Shown here piece after piece: positions 28,901 through 36,870 of a DNA stretch of 64,000 nt. The position numbers were made by a program, and so were the translations under genes. The stretch's first letter is position 1, and each line of letters starts with the position of its first letter. The notes beneath the pieces are model-generated. The model saw nothing but the letters and a program-made list of their open reading frames with translations. It was not told where the DNA came from and did not search any database. The DNA comes from Pseudanabaena sp. BC1403 (lineage in GTDB: Bacteria; Cyanobacteriota; Cyanobacteriia; Pseudanabaenales; Pseudanabaenaceae), in NCBI RefSeq assembly GCF_002914585.1, contig NZ_PDDM01000004.1:1-64000 (forward strand), written 5' to 3'.

Positions 28901-29286
28901 GGGACAAGTAAGTAAGCCTTGCCTGCAAATATTTCAGCTAAGTTAATCTCGTATCTAGATAATCCCGCAGTATAGAGATCAATGATTTGCCCCGTAGTGT
29001 CCTGCCCCCACTGATATTCTCCTCTCAGGATATTTTCAATCTGCTCTGGCGAAATAGGCTCACAATTTGGCGCGATCGCCTCAGCCACAATCTTGCCACT
29101 GATTCTCGTTCCATTATGATCATCTATAAATTTATCCAGCTGATAGATTACGACATGCGCAGCCTGAACTAAATTTAGTAACTTTGCGGTGATCCCCTGA
29201 AAAATCTTGTCTAGGTGGTCAGACTGACGCATACTTTGCAGAATATCTGAGCAAAGTAACATCCTTGATCTTACTTTTTCCATCAC
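25909..29286 (-). CDS. Hybrid histidine kinase (GAF-PAS-PAS-HisKA-HATPase-REC-REC-Hpt)
   Basis: The 1125-residue signalling protein has, in order, a GAF-like domain (about 20-190), two PAS domains (about 210-335 and 345-460, each ending in a DISDRK motif), a HisKA with HELRTPMNAVIG (about 485), an HATPase with NLVSNAIKF, DTGIGI and GGTGLGLAI, a first receiver that has lost the N-terminal acidic pair (ILCVNPNS), a second complete receiver (VVEDNPVNQK, FMDIQMPIMNG) and a C-terminal Hpt (ENHVLKGGSGSFGA). No membrane helix is visible, so it is cytoplasmic. The stimulus is unknown. A phosphorelay partner is not adjacent. Confidence 0.9.
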   Translation of the reverse strand: MMEKVRSRMLLCSDILQSMRQSDHLDKIFQGITAKLLNLVQAAHVVIYQLDKFIDDHNGTRISGKIVAEAIAPNCEPISPEQIENILRGEYQWGQDTTGQIIDLYTAGLSRYEINLAEIFAGKAYLLVPIVLSEREGDKPLWGFLILHQCAVLDREAFQGSWDQDDVLMLQQIAIQIEITLHRVNRDHSLLEQLEEADQAYAVLYRWIQQYRALVEQIPSVSYVSQLNNNPEFAYVSPQLQELLDVPVSEWNLNPLNSWQKHIHPDDLDLVQQEIRHTIESGEPFCCEYRMLDSKGKIIWVRDTAQLGLAIDGETQVFRGSAFDISDRKAIEQALRESEARLIEAQRIAKVGNWELNVVTKKVVWSAELFNIFGRDIALGVPTLEEALAYYTIEDKEKLSQSINRSINTGKSYHLELRLAKSNQYLETYCLAELDNHGQVIRLYGTVQDISDRKLTEAKLTAGRVAEAENKAKGEFLAIMSHELRTPMNAVIGMTEILQRTALSRQQQQYVNTILQGGEVLLSAINNILDFSRIEAGNFELEERPFKLHQCIEEVLELMASRTAEKFIELVPFISLDVPQQLLGDYTRLRQILVNLVSNAIKFTEAGEIVITVNSKLIDRETNTYELQFEVRDTGIGIAPEAIAKLFKAFSQADNSIARQYGGTGLGLAICKQLCELMGGEIGVSSNVGTGSTFGFSIQVQAIIEDLDTTNAIASELKGKNILCVNPNSTLQQAIALYAQSWEMTIQAAYTATEALKLLTTSNFEVVLIDQQLVEADGSEVDVLEIAKSIKEIFPDINLILLTTINVVLNENINFTYFRDCITKPISTSKLYQAFLNVFTNPKNTTFSDQNFQLIPQPLSGTDNILGDENFAKSYPLKILVVEDNPVNQKILLLMLENLGYQADAVENGQSAVNQFLSQSYDLIFMDIQMPIMNGLDATKIIRQISNHQPWIIGLSANAFSESRDSAMNAGMNDYLTKPLQTKSLIAALQRIPQQQHLFVDHSQSPIDLSTLADLEESLGKEDLEELINAYLEHSACAIAKMKEAFTKQDFITIEAENHVLKGGSGSFGAIQLCNSCQDMQSILCSRLIKSNEHTNEDIAKVGSLLKNIEEQYNYAYQTFQSFNI

Positions 29287-29731
29287 AACACTTAAATAAT
29301 AAATAGAGATCGAATCTACTTGATCTTTGCGCTTATTGTGATTACATCACATTTTTAGAATCAAAATTACCCAAGCATTTCAGTATGTTTATAGTTTACA
29401 AGATTTATACTAATTACAAAAAATTATCAAAAAATATAGATAAAAAGCATTAAACCAAAAAAAATACAATTGCTCAACCTAGGTAAATCAGTAAAATAAT
29501 GGTAATCAGAGATATTAATTTTATATGATGTGATTATCATTAAGGGTTGTTTTGGTGGTTTTTGCTGTTTCCGACTGTCTGAAACTCTAGTATTTCTTTG
29601 CAATCAAAGAAATACTAGAGTTTTTGAGGTTTTATCATCTTCTTTTTGACTAAAGTTGTGCAGCACTTTTCCTCTATGTTTATTGATTTGTTACACTTGC
29701 AGAAGACCTAATCAACAAATTGCCAGCCATT
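29287..29731. other. 445-base divergent spacer between the kinase and tldD
   Basis: Strongly AT-rich (29340-29530) with no gene. It contains one perfect palindrome at 29582-29623. Promoters for both divergent genes should be here, but I could not place them. Confidence 0.5.
29582..29623. repeat. AT-rich perfect palindrome
   Basis: AAACTCTAGTATTTCTTTG pairs with its exact complement around CAAT. It lies about 110 bases upstream of tldD and has no GC core. Confidence 0.85.
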
Positions 29732-31201
29732 ATGATCAGTAACCTGCTCCAGACCAAAGAGCTACCAAATTTGCAGTATTCTCCCGTAAGCGATCGCTTT
29801 GACGAGACATGGGAAGCACCACTCTCGATCTTGTTGGGACTCGGTCGCGCAGCAGGAGCTGATTTTGTGGAGTTTTTCTTGGAGCGTAATAATTACATTA
29901 GCTGTCTCGCTGAAGATGATACGATTACCAGCATCTCGCCACGTTTATCCACAGGAGCAGGGATTCGTGCCTTCAAGGGCAAAGCTGATTGTTACGTCAG
30001 CACCAATGATTTGACTTTTCTAGGATTAAAATCTGCCCTCGAACGTGCCCTTTCCATTTTAGGATTGCAACTTCCCTCTCAAAATTCAATCATTCCCTCG
30101 ATTCATTTGGAACTCTTTCGTGACTATGCCACCAAAAAGAACAAAGAATCATGGATCGCTCAATGTAGCCCCATGCGTGAAATGGGTGACATCTTGCTTG
30201 GGACAAATCAAATGCTTGCTAAAAAAGGTAAGCATATCCAATCAAGGCGGTCGGGCTATTTCCGCGATTGGCAGGAAATCTTGGTTGCTGCAAGTGATGG
30301 CACATTTGCCAGAGATATTCGCCTTACACAGTCGATTGGTTCTAACTTACTCTGTGCCGATGGCACAAATCGTTCATCAATTGGGAAGCGTGTTGGCGGC
30401 ACGAGCGATCCCAGCTACCTCCGCAATTGGAACTACGAACCCGTCGTTGATGAAATCATCGAAGCCGCAGGCAAAATGCTCTATGCCGATTATGTCGAAT
30501 CTGGTTCCTATCCGATCATTATGGCAAATCAGTTTGGCGGTGTGATCTTCCATGAAGCTTGCGGACATTTGCTAGAAACTACAGGCATCGAAGCTAAAAC
30601 TACACCCTTTGCAGAAATGAAAGGTCAAAAGATCGCCCATGATAATCTCACGGCTTGGGATGAAGGAAGATCTGAGGAAGCCTTTGGAACTATCGATATG
30701 GATGATGAAGGAATGCCCACACAGCGTACCCTCTTAATTGAGAATGGCATTCTGAAAAACTTTATTAGCGATCGCGCTGGGGAGTTACGCACAGGACATC
30801 CGCGCACAGGTAGTGGTCGTCGTCAAAGCTATGCCTATGCAGCGGCTAGTCGGATGCGAAATACCTATATTGATGCAGGTGATTTTTCTTTGGACGATCT
30901 TTTTGCCTCAGTCGATAAAGGTATCTACTGCAAAAAAATGGGCGGCGGTAGCGTCTTGCCTACTGGTCAATTTAACTTTGCCGTTGACGAAGCTTATCTG
31001 ATTGAAAATGGCAAAATTACCAAGCCTCTCAAGGGCGCAACACTGATTGGCGATGCCAAAGAGATTATGCAAGAAATCTCCATGAGTTCTCGCGATCTGG
31101 AGCTTGCGGCAGGTTTTTGTGGCTCTGTTAGTGGAAACGTCTATGTTACCGTCGGACAGCCTCATATCAAAGTAGAAGCAATTACCGTTGGTGGTCGTTA
31201 A
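29732..31201 (+). CDS. tldD: Metalloprotease TldD
   Basis: TldD with its partner TldE/PmbA forms a zinc protease that trims unfolded or leaderless peptides (microcins, CcdA). The protein is 489 residues from the chosen ATG; a TTG four codons upstream is the alternative. The metal motif HEACGH (274-279) in [13 protein letters not shown] is intact, and the C-terminal beta sandwich ([20 protein letters not shown]) matches TldD. No pmbA is adjacent. The gene sits between two divergent and unidirectional kinase genes with no evident link. Confidence 0.9.
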   Translation: MISNLLQTKELPNLQYSPVSDRFDETWEAPLSILLGLGRAAGADFVEFFLERNNYISCLAEDDTITSISPRLSTGAGIRAFKGKADCYVSTNDLTFLGLKSALERALSILGLQLPSQNSIIPSIHLELFRDYATKKNKESWIAQCSPMREMGDILLGTNQMLAKKGKHIQSRRSGYFRDWQEILVAASDGTFARDIRLTQSIGSNLLCADGTNRSSIGKRVGGTSDPSYLRNWNYEPVVDEIIEAAGKMLYADYVESGSYPIIMANQFGGVIFHEACGHLLETTGIEAKTTPFAEMKGQKIAHDNLTAWDEGRSEEAFGTIDMDDEGMPTQRTLLIENGILKNFISDRAGELRTGHPRTGSGRRQSYAYAAASRMRNTYIDAGDFSLDDLFASVDKGIYCKKMGGGSVLPTGQFNFAVDEAYLIENGKITKPLKGATLIGDAKEIMQEISMSSRDLELAAGFCGSVSGNVYVTVGQPHIKVEAITVGGR

Positions 31202-31207
31202 TATTTT

Positions 31208-31300
31208 TAGGACTTACGTAAAAACGTCTTGAAAAAAGCATTTCATCGTAGGGGCAATTCTTGAATTGCCCCTACATTTCGTCATTTTGAGCAAGTCCTA
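31208..31300. mobile_element. MITE-C-like element (93 bp)
   Basis: The ends TAGGACTT and AAGTCCTA are 8-bp inverted repeats. A central hairpin GTAGGGGCAATTC-TT-GAATTGCCCCTAC is perfect. It starts seven bases after the tldD stop and may also terminate transcription. One copy in the window. Confidence 0.65.
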
Positions 31301-31423
31301 ATTTTGCTAATCATATTTTTATAAAAAGAGCTGCTTAGTGGTTCTTTTTATAGAAATATAGCTTTTACTTCAGGACAAAGCACTGTAAGCTTTCTACTAA
31401 AGTGATCAAAAGGTGATCAAGTC

Positions 31424-33901
31424 GTGCAAGCAAAAGAGATCGATGTTTCTCAATCAACGATACTTGTAGTTGACAATCAGCTAGATATTCGCCATGAGCT
31501 AGCATCAGCACTGAAAGAACATGGCTATATCGTCAAAGCTACTGGAGATAGTAGTGAGGCTTTGCTATCTGTGCAATCCTGTCCTCCAGACCTGATCCTT
31601 TTGAATATATCCATGCCACAAGTAAGTGGCGATGAACTTTATCATGTCCTTAAAGTCGATGCGATCGCTGAAAATATCCCAATTATTTTTACGAGTAGCA
31701 ATGATGACATTCAAACAAAGCTTCAAGCTTTTGAACGGGGTGGCGTGGACTACATCGTCGTCAAACCGCTTCAACTTGCTGAGCTAATTGCGCGTGTACA
31801 TACACATTTGACATTACTGCAACTGCAACAGCAACTTGCGCAAAAGAACCATGAATTATCGCAGTCAGCCATTGACCAAGTTGAGATGGTCAAACATCTT
31901 CAACGGACGAACTTGTTACTCCATGCGCAAAAAGAGGCTGCGATCGATGGAATTTTTGCCGTCGATGAACAGGGGCGGATCGTCAGTCTTAATCGTCGTT
32001 TTTGCGAAATGTGGAATATTCCCCATGACTTATTTATTAATGATGACATTGAGAATGAGTTTTATAACGGATCGCCATTAGGGGCATTTCTAACTAAACC
32101 TGATCTTCCCACCGCTTTAATAAATCTGTTAGAGACTACCTACGATGCACCTGATCTAGTTAGACGTGGTGAAATTGTTTATAGAGATCGCATATTTGAT
32201 TACTACACAAGTCCTGTCAGTTCTGCGCAAAACAAGTTTTTTGGCTTGATTTGGTGTTTTCGCGATATTACTACCAAAAAACATGCAGAGCGGCGACAGA
32301 CGCAATTAATGGAAGATCTCCGTAAAGCGAAAGAGGAAGCAGAAGGAGCAGTCAGTACCAAAGCAGCATTTCTGGCGATGATGAGCCATGAAATTCGTAC
32401 ACCGATTAATGGGGTGCTCGGCATGACCCAACTCTTAGCAAGTACTGATCTCAACGCCGAACAGAATAAATTTGTACGCACGATCCAAATTAGTGGGGAA
32501 ATGCTACTTTCGGTAATCAATGATATTTTGGACTTCTCCAAAATTGAATCGGGCAAATTGGAATTAGAAAATGCGCCTCTGGATGTAAAAGCCTTGGTGC
32601 GAGATATCTACGATGTGCAGTTACCTAAAGCCAAGGAAAAGAGTCTTAGGTTTGAAGTCATGATGCAGCAACAAGTTCCACCATTTATAATTGGTGATGT
32701 GACGCGACTGCGACAAATTTTATTAAATCTGGTTTCAAATGCGCTTAAATTTACGGATAAAGGTTTAGTGCGAATTGGGGTGCGCTTAGCCTCTGAGCAG
32801 GTTTGCACTGTCGATAGCCCTTTTCAATTGCTGTTTTCGGTCACTGATACAGGTATTGGCATTAGTACTGAACAGATGCAGCGGCTCTTTCAGCCTTTTT
32901 CACAAGCAACGGTTTCTACCTCCCGCAAGTATGGTGGGACTGGACTAGGACTGGTGATTTGCAAGAATTTGGTCGAAAGCATGGGGGGCACAATTCAAGT
33001 TGAAAGTAAGGCTAATCAGGGTTCGACTTTTTCATTTACGGTGATGACCCAAATCGCTAAGGAGCAGCCAAGTTATACATTGCAGGATGCGATGAATAAG
33101 AGTGTTGCTGGAAAGGTTCGGCTAGGCGATCGCATCCCATTGAAGATTTTGATTGCTGAAGACAACTTAATCAATCAAGAGTTATCCATGGCGATGCTGA
33201 TTAAGATGGGCTACCAGCCCGATGTTGTCGATAATGGATTGGCAGTGCTAGAAGCTCTACAGGTTAATCATTATGACTTGCTCTTACTAGATGTGCAGAT
33301 GCCCGAAATGGATGGGCTAGAAACGTCTACCTATTTAGTTAATCATTGGGATGAACTCCATACAGGTTATGAACGTCCTACGATTATTGCGATGACGGCT
33401 AGTGCGATGCAGGGCGATCGCGAGATGTGTTTACGGGCTGGCATGGATGATTACATCAGCAAGCCGATTATGATGGATGCGCTGCACCGCACGATCGAAA
33501 AATGGGCAGCGGGTTCTCAATTTGATCATGAGAGCACAGATTCAGCATCAAAAGAAGTTATTTCTTCAGTGATTGATCCAGCCGCGATTATGAATCTTGA
33601 GCAAATTAATCCCAACCTAATTGGGCGGATGATCAAATTATTCACGATCGAAGAAGCACCGATCCTATTGCAAAACCTTCGACAGGCGATCGCTAATAAC
33701 AACCTTCAAGAGATTGGCTATAATGCTCATACCCTGAAAGGCAGTAGTAATATTTTGGGAGCTAAAGCATTGGGCAAGCTCTGCCTCGAAGTCGAGCTAA
33801 AGAGCAAACGTGGAGACAATCAAGGCTTACCAGAACTATTAGCCAAAATTGATTGGCAATATCAAATTGCTTGTCAAGAACTTGCAAAATTATCCAGCTA
33901 G
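31424..33901 (+). CDS. Hybrid histidine kinase (REC-PAS-HisKA-HATPase-REC-Hpt) with a pseudo-receiver
   Basis: The 825-residue protein starts at a GTG with AGGTGATC eight bases upstream. Domains in order: a receiver-like domain (about 12-125), a PAS domain (about 160-290), HisKA with [14 protein letters not shown], HATPase with [15 protein letters not shown] and GGTGLGLVI, a complete receiver ([21 protein letters not shown]) and an Hpt ([14 protein letters not shown]). In the first receiver the phosphorylatable Asp is Asn (LILLNISMP) and the acidic pair is only VVDNQ, so it probably cannot be phosphorylated. It is cytoplasmic, stimulus unknown. Confidence 0.9.
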   Translation: MQAKEIDVSQSTILVVDNQLDIRHELASALKEHGYIVKATGDSSEALLSVQSCPPDLILLNISMPQVSGDELYHVLKVDAIAENIPIIFTSSNDDIQTKLQAFERGGVDYIVVKPLQLAELIARVHTHLTLLQLQQQLAQKNHELSQSAIDQVEMVKHLQRTNLLLHAQKEAAIDGIFAVDEQGRIVSLNRRFCEMWNIPHDLFINDDIENEFYNGSPLGAFLTKPDLPTALINLLETTYDAPDLVRRGEIVYRDRIFDYYTSPVSSAQNKFFGLIWCFRDITTKKHAERRQTQLMEDLRKAKEEAEGAVSTKAAFLAMMSHEIRTPINGVLGMTQLLASTDLNAEQNKFVRTIQISGEMLLSVINDILDFSKIESGKLELENAPLDVKALVRDIYDVQLPKAKEKSLRFEVMMQQQVPPFIIGDVTRLRQILLNLVSNALKFTDKGLVRIGVRLASEQVCTVDSPFQLLFSVTDTGIGISTEQMQRLFQPFSQATVSTSRKYGGTGLGLVICKNLVESMGGTIQVESKANQGSTFSFTVMTQIAKEQPSYTLQDAMNKSVAGKVRLGDRIPLKILIAEDNLINQELSMAMLIKMGYQPDVVDNGLAVLEALQVNHYDLLLLDVQMPEMDGLETSTYLVNHWDELHTGYERPTIIAMTASAMQGDREMCLRAGMDDYISKPIMMDALHRTIEKWAAGSQFDHESTDSASKEVISSVIDPAAIMNLEQINPNLIGRMIKLFTIEEAPILLQNLRQAIANNNLQEIGYNAHTLKGSSNILGAKALGKLCLEVELKSKRGDNQGLPELLAKIDWQYQIACQELAKLSS

Positions 33902-33906
33902 CATTT

Positions 33907-34009
33907 ATACCAAAACACAAAGTGGTGTAGCCACTTTGTGTTTTAAAAACCCTTACAGGGTTTGCTTTTTAATTCACAGAAGTGTTGTTACACTTTTGTG
34001 AATAGGCAT
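33907..34009 (-). mobile_element. MITE-A copy 2 (103 bp)
   Basis: In reverse orientation to copy 1: ATACCAA, the ACACAAAGTGG...CCACTTTGTGT hairpin, the AACCCTTACAGGGTT hairpin and the TTCACAGAAGTGT...ACACTTTTGTGAA hairpin, ending in TAGGCAT. One base separates it from the next copy. Confidence 0.85.
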
Positions 34010-34010
34010 T

Positions 34011-34113
34011 ATACCAAAACACAAAGTGGCATAGCCACTTTGTGTTCTTAAAACTCTTACAGGGTGTGCTTTTTAATTCATAGAAGTGTTGTCACACTTT
34101 TGTAAATTGGTAT
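34011..34113 (-). mobile_element. MITE-A copy 3 (103 bp), tandem with copy 2
   Basis: Same orientation and length as copy 2 with about 10 percent base changes, for example ACTCTTACAGGGTGT in the middle hairpin, which is now imperfect. Ends ATACCAA and TTGGTAT are intact. Confidence 0.85.
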
Positions 34114-34116
34114 TAA

Positions 34117-34149
34117 AAGTATTGGCAGCACTAAGCGCTGCCAATACTT
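34117..34149. repeat. Palindrome
   Basis: AAGTATTGGCAGCAC pairs with GCGCTGCCAATACTT around TAA, with one mismatch. Confidence 0.8.
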
Positions 34150-34162
34150 CTTTGGGTTTGCA

Positions 34163-34209
34163 TTGAAGGTTAGAATGGCTAAGCTTAGCTTTGCCATTCT
34201 AACCTTCAA
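34163..34209. repeat. Palindrome overlapping the false start of the ABC gene
   Basis: TTGAAGGTTAGAATGGC is repeated as its exact complement after a 13-base loop. The TTG and ATG inside the left arm give an apparent 18-codon N-terminal extension of the next gene. Confidence 0.85.
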
Positions 34210-34216
34210 AAACTTT

Positions 34217-34834
34217 ATGCTCTCCATCCGCAATCTTTGCTATCACCCTCCCGCCACTCCTGAAGCAATTCTCAACAACATATCCTTTGAGTTACAAGAT
34301 CGGCAATTGGGCTTGATGGTGGGGCCAAGTGGCTCTGGTAAAAGTACATTACTGGAAATTTTGGCAGGATTTGTCGAATGGAATAGCGGCAGCATTTATT
34401 GGAAATCTCAAGAACTGATGCCCGATCACTTACAGCAAATATGCGGGTTAGTGTTTCAGTTTCCTGAACGTCATTTCTGTGGGAGTACGATTTTAGAAGA
34501 ATTAAGATTAGGGCATATTGATCTAGACGGCGATCGCATACAGTCCGCATTAAGTTCTGTAGGTTTGAGCCATCTCAATCCCAGCAATTCTCCGCAGTCG
34601 CTAAGTGGTGGTCAGCAGCGACGGTTAGCACTTGCTGTGCAGTTAATTCGTCAGCCTAGCTTGTTACTGCTAGATGAGCCAACCGCTGGCCTAGATTGGT
34701 CAATGCGTAAGCAAATTCTCGGTATATTGCAAGAACTCAAAAAGAATTGGACGATTCTTGTCGTTACCCATGATCCTGAAGAGCTTAACTCGATGGCAGA
34801 TCAAACTTGGACAATTTCCCATGGCAAGATCTAA
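34217..34834 (+). CDS. ECF/CbiO-type ABC transporter ATP-binding protein
   Basis: The 205-residue ATPase has Walker A GPSGSGKST (36-44), the Q-loop FQFPERHF (80-87) with the Pro-Glu typical of energy-coupling-factor ATPases, signature LSGGQQRRLALA (129-140), Walker B LLLLDEPTAGLD and H-loop VVTHD. It probably powers uptake of a vitamin or metal ion together with a T-component and a substrate protein encoded elsewhere. The start at 34217 is chosen because the frame upstream of it lies in a palindrome and the family begins at the first beta strand. No permease is adjacent. Confidence 0.85.
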   Translation: MLSIRNLCYHPPATPEAILNNISFELQDRQLGLMVGPSGSGKSTLLEILAGFVEWNSGSIYWKSQELMPDHLQQICGLVFQFPERHFCGSTILEELRLGHIDLDGDRIQSALSSVGLSHLNPSNSPQSLSGGQQRRLALAVQLIRQPSLLLLDEPTAGLDWSMRKQILGILQELKKNWTILVVTHDPEELNSMADQTWTISHGKI

Positions 34835-34876
34835 AAGTAGCAGGTTGCAGTGCTTTGCACTGCAACCTGCTACTTT
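34834..34876. terminator. Palindromic terminator
   Basis: AAAGTAGCAGGTTGCAGTGC pairs exactly around TTT. The first base is the last base of the ABC gene stop codon. Confidence 0.8.
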
Positions 34877-34920
34877 GGTTTCCGATGTAAACTAAGCTAA
34901 GAAATCTGTGGAATTCCTAA

Positions 34921-35376
34921 ATGACTGATAGTACTGATAGTTTAATCGTCAAACCAAAAAAATCTGGACTTGCTCCATTGATTCTCACGTTGGTGGAATT
35001 GTTGCGTCAGTTAATGGAAGCTCAAGTGATTCGGCGGATGGATGCTGAAAAATTAACTGAGTCTGAAATCGAGAAAGCTGCTGATAGCTTGCAAGCTTTA
35101 GAACAACAGATTTTTAATCTTTGCGAAGTTCTCGATATTGATCCTGAAGATCTGAATCTTGATTTAGGTGAATTTGGTAAGCTTCTGCCTAAGCGTGGAG
35201 CCTATTATCCAGACAAATCATCAAGTGAGTCATCTATTTTGGAACTACTCGATCGCTTAATCAGTACAGGCATCGTTTTGGAAGGTGATGTCCAGATTGG
35301 TTTAGCGAATATTAATTTAATTGATCTCAAATTGAAGTTGCTACTGACTTCAGGCGATAAGTCTGCATCTCATTAA
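34921..35376 (+). CDS. gvpK: Gas vesicle protein GvpK
   Basis: The 151-residue protein matches GvpK along its length: GLAPLILTLVELLRQLMEAQ, VIRRMDAE, a coiled region with SLQALEQQIFNLCE, DLNLDLGEFGKLLP and the C-terminal ILELLDRLISTGIVLEGDV. GvpK is an accessory factor needed to assemble buoyant gas vesicles. The C-terminal segment visibly resembles the amphipathic core of GvpA/GvpJ shell proteins. No gvpA, gvpN, gvpF or other gvp gene is in the window, so it is detached from the usual cluster. Its reading frame is complete. Confidence 0.9.
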   Translation: MTDSTDSLIVKPKKSGLAPLILTLVELLRQLMEAQVIRRMDAEKLTESEIEKAADSLQALEQQIFNLCEVLDIDPEDLNLDLGEFGKLLPKRGAYYPDKSSSESSILELLDRLISTGIVLEGDVQIGLANINLIDLKLKLLLTSGDKSASH

Positions 35377-35385
35377 TTCATCAAG

Positions 35386-35480
35386 CCCAGCACTCAAGTG
35401 CTGGCTAAGAGCTAAAGTCGGTTGAAACCGACTAAAGAATATTTCCACAGTCCACTTCAGTGGACTTGAGCTTTTAGCCA
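35386..35480. repeat. Compound inverted-repeat element between gvpK and larC
   Basis: Three perfect hairpins follow each other: CCAGCACTCAAGTGCTGG, AGTCGGTTGAAACCGACT and AGTCCACTTCAGTGGACT. GGCTAAGAGCT and GAGCTTTTAGCC form imperfect outer arms. The right end covers the larC stop codon. It is probably a noncoding mobile-type repeat and a transcription stop for both convergent genes. Confidence 0.8.
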
Positions 35481-35980
35481 AGAACTTGAGTTATTGGTTT
35501 ATTTGTTTGTACAAATTTCTCTCCAGCTACCTTAACTATTTCTTGCACTTGTGTTAATGGAATATTTTGCGATCGCGCCAACTTTGCACAGTCCTCATAT
35601 TCTGGCTGAATTGTACAAAATCCATCGCGCCATGCAATCTTAACTCTTGCCTTGCCAAATTCTGTTTCTACTTCATGGATCTCACGATAGAGAACTTTGC
35701 GATCTTGTAAGCGATATCTAATGCCAAGAGTGCTAGTTTCGCGAAAAAGAATTTGTTCACAAATATTTTGGCGATCGCAGGGGCAAATAACCGTAATTAA
35801 TATCCCATTACGCGATTTTTTCATGCCGATCGCTTGGGTATATACGTCTAAAGCGCCATTTTGCAATAACTGCTCCATCGTATAGGCGATCGCCTGAGCC
35901 GTCATATCATCAACTTGCGTTTCTAAGACTGCGATCGTTTCTATACTTTGAAACCCTTGAAATAAGGAAACATCGGGCAT
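35474..35980 (-). CDS. larC2: LarC C-terminal part (nickel-pincer cofactor synthesis), separate frame
   Basis: The 168 residues match the C-terminal domain of LarC/DUF111: LETQVDDMTAQAIAYTMEQL, GALDVYTQAIGMKKSRNGI, RETSTLGIRYR and PEYEDCAKLA. LarC inserts nickel into the pyridinium-thiocarboxylate cofactor (CTP-dependent cyclometallase). The ATG at 35980 lies inside a palindrome, and the frame is open further upstream as far as the A9 run in larC1, in the -1 frame. A fused product by -1 frameshifting is therefore possible. Free translation from the ATG is the alternative; no clear ribosome-binding site precedes it. Confidence 0.85.
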   Translation of the reverse strand: MPDVSLFQGFQSIETIAVLETQVDDMTAQAIAYTMEQLLQNGALDVYTQAIGMKKSRNGILITVICPCDRQNICEQILFRETSTLGIRYRLQDRKVLYREIHEVETEFGKARVKIAWRDGFCTIQPEYEDCAKLARSQNIPLTQVQEIVKVAGEKFVQTNKPITQVLG

Positions 35981-36007
35981 TGCCCGATGTTTCTTTATTT
36001 CAAGAGT
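35968..36007 (-). promoter_or_regulatory. Candidate -1 frameshift site of larC: A9 run plus hairpin
   Basis: On the minus strand the larC1 frame reads AGC AAA AAA AAA CTC TTG AAA TAA. A slip of one base back on the A9 run opens the frame ACT CTT GAA ATA AAG AAA that runs into larC2. Immediately downstream a hairpin (inner stem GAAACATCGGGCA, extended by CTTGAAATAA) can fold. Slippery run, nearby stop and stem-loop are the parts of a programmed frameshift signal. Polymerase slippage on A9 would give the same result. Confidence 0.6.
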
Positions 36008-36870
36008 TTTTTTTTGCTTTTACCAACCCACAAACGCAAAGCGTTAGGAATTTCTAAATCCTGCGTACCTGCACCCAGACCTACTTTTTTGATTTTCATT
36101 AAGGGAACCTCACCAAACTTTTCACAGAGTGTGACAGCGATCGCAGCTCCTGTAGGTGTAACTAATTCTTTTCTAATCCCATTATCAAACGTAGTCACCT
36201 CATGCATTTCCCATAATTTCAATGTGGCAGGAGCTGGCACTGGCATCTTGCCATGATCACAATCAACATAGCCACCACCCGCAGGCAAAGCAGAGCAATA
36301 GATCTTATCAACTTCCAGCCAAGCGAAGCCTGCACAGGTACAGACAATATCCACGATCGCATCGATCGCACCAACTTCATGAAAATGTACTGCCTCTGGT
36401 GCAATGCCATGTACTGAACCCTCTGCGATCGCGAGTTCTTTAAATGTTGCTAAACTCCAAATTTCAACCTGTTTTGGCAATTTAGCATTACGAATGATCT
36501 TCTCAATATCAGGCAAGTGGCGATGAATTTGATGGGAATGATCCTTATGGGAATGTTTATGAGTATGTTCTTCATGGCTATGTTCCTCATGGCTATGAGA
36601 ATGAACATGATTAGCATGGGAATGATTCTGTTCAATCGCAACGGTAGGTGGCTCTTCGCCGTTATAGTTTAATAATTCAACATGCATTTTTGTCGCTTCG
36701 ATACCGCCACGATGAACGGATTCTGTCCATAACTTAACTTCATGATCGAGTCCTAATTTATGAACAATATCTTGTAAATATTCTAAAGGTACACCTGCAC
36801 TCACCAGCGCACCTAGACACATATCACCCGCGATTCCTGTCGGACAATCCAAATATGCAATGCTTCCCAT
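35995..36870 (-). CDS. larC1: LarC N-terminal part (DUF111) with a His-rich segment
   Basis: The 291 residues cover the N-terminal domain of LarC: YLDCPTGIAGDMCLGALVSAG, a His-rich stretch (about 82-118, some 18 His) likely to hold nickel, FHEVGAIDAIVDIV, GGGYVDCDHGKMPVPAPATL and ELVTPTGAAIA. The frame ends eight codons after the usual LRLWVG motif, in an A9 run, where the C-terminal part continues in the -1 frame. In many bacteria LarC is one polypeptide; in Lactiplantibacillus plantarum it is made by ribosomal frameshifting. No larB or larE is adjacent. Confidence 0.88.
   Translation of the reverse strand: MGSIAYLDCPTGIAGDMCLGALVSAGVPLEYLQDIVHKLGLDHEVKLWTESVHRGGIEATKMHVELLNYNGEEPPTVAIEQNHSHANHVHSHSHEEHSHEEHTHKHSHKDHSHQIHRHLPDIEKIIRNAKLPKQVEIWSLATFKELAIAEGSVHGIAPEAVHFHEVGAIDAIVDIVCTCAGFAWLEVDKIYCSALPAGGGYVDCDHGKMPVPAPATLKLWEMHEVTTFDNGIRKELVTPTGAAIAVTLCEKFGEVPLMKIKKVGLGAGTQDLEIPNALRLWVGKSKKKLLK

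Larger units (their letters stand above)
33902..34216. other. Gene-free block of stacked repeats
   Basis: This spacer is occupied almost entirely by two tandem MITE-A copies and two palindromes listed separately. No gene fits. The upstream frame of the following ABC gene runs into the last palindrome. Confidence 0.8.
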
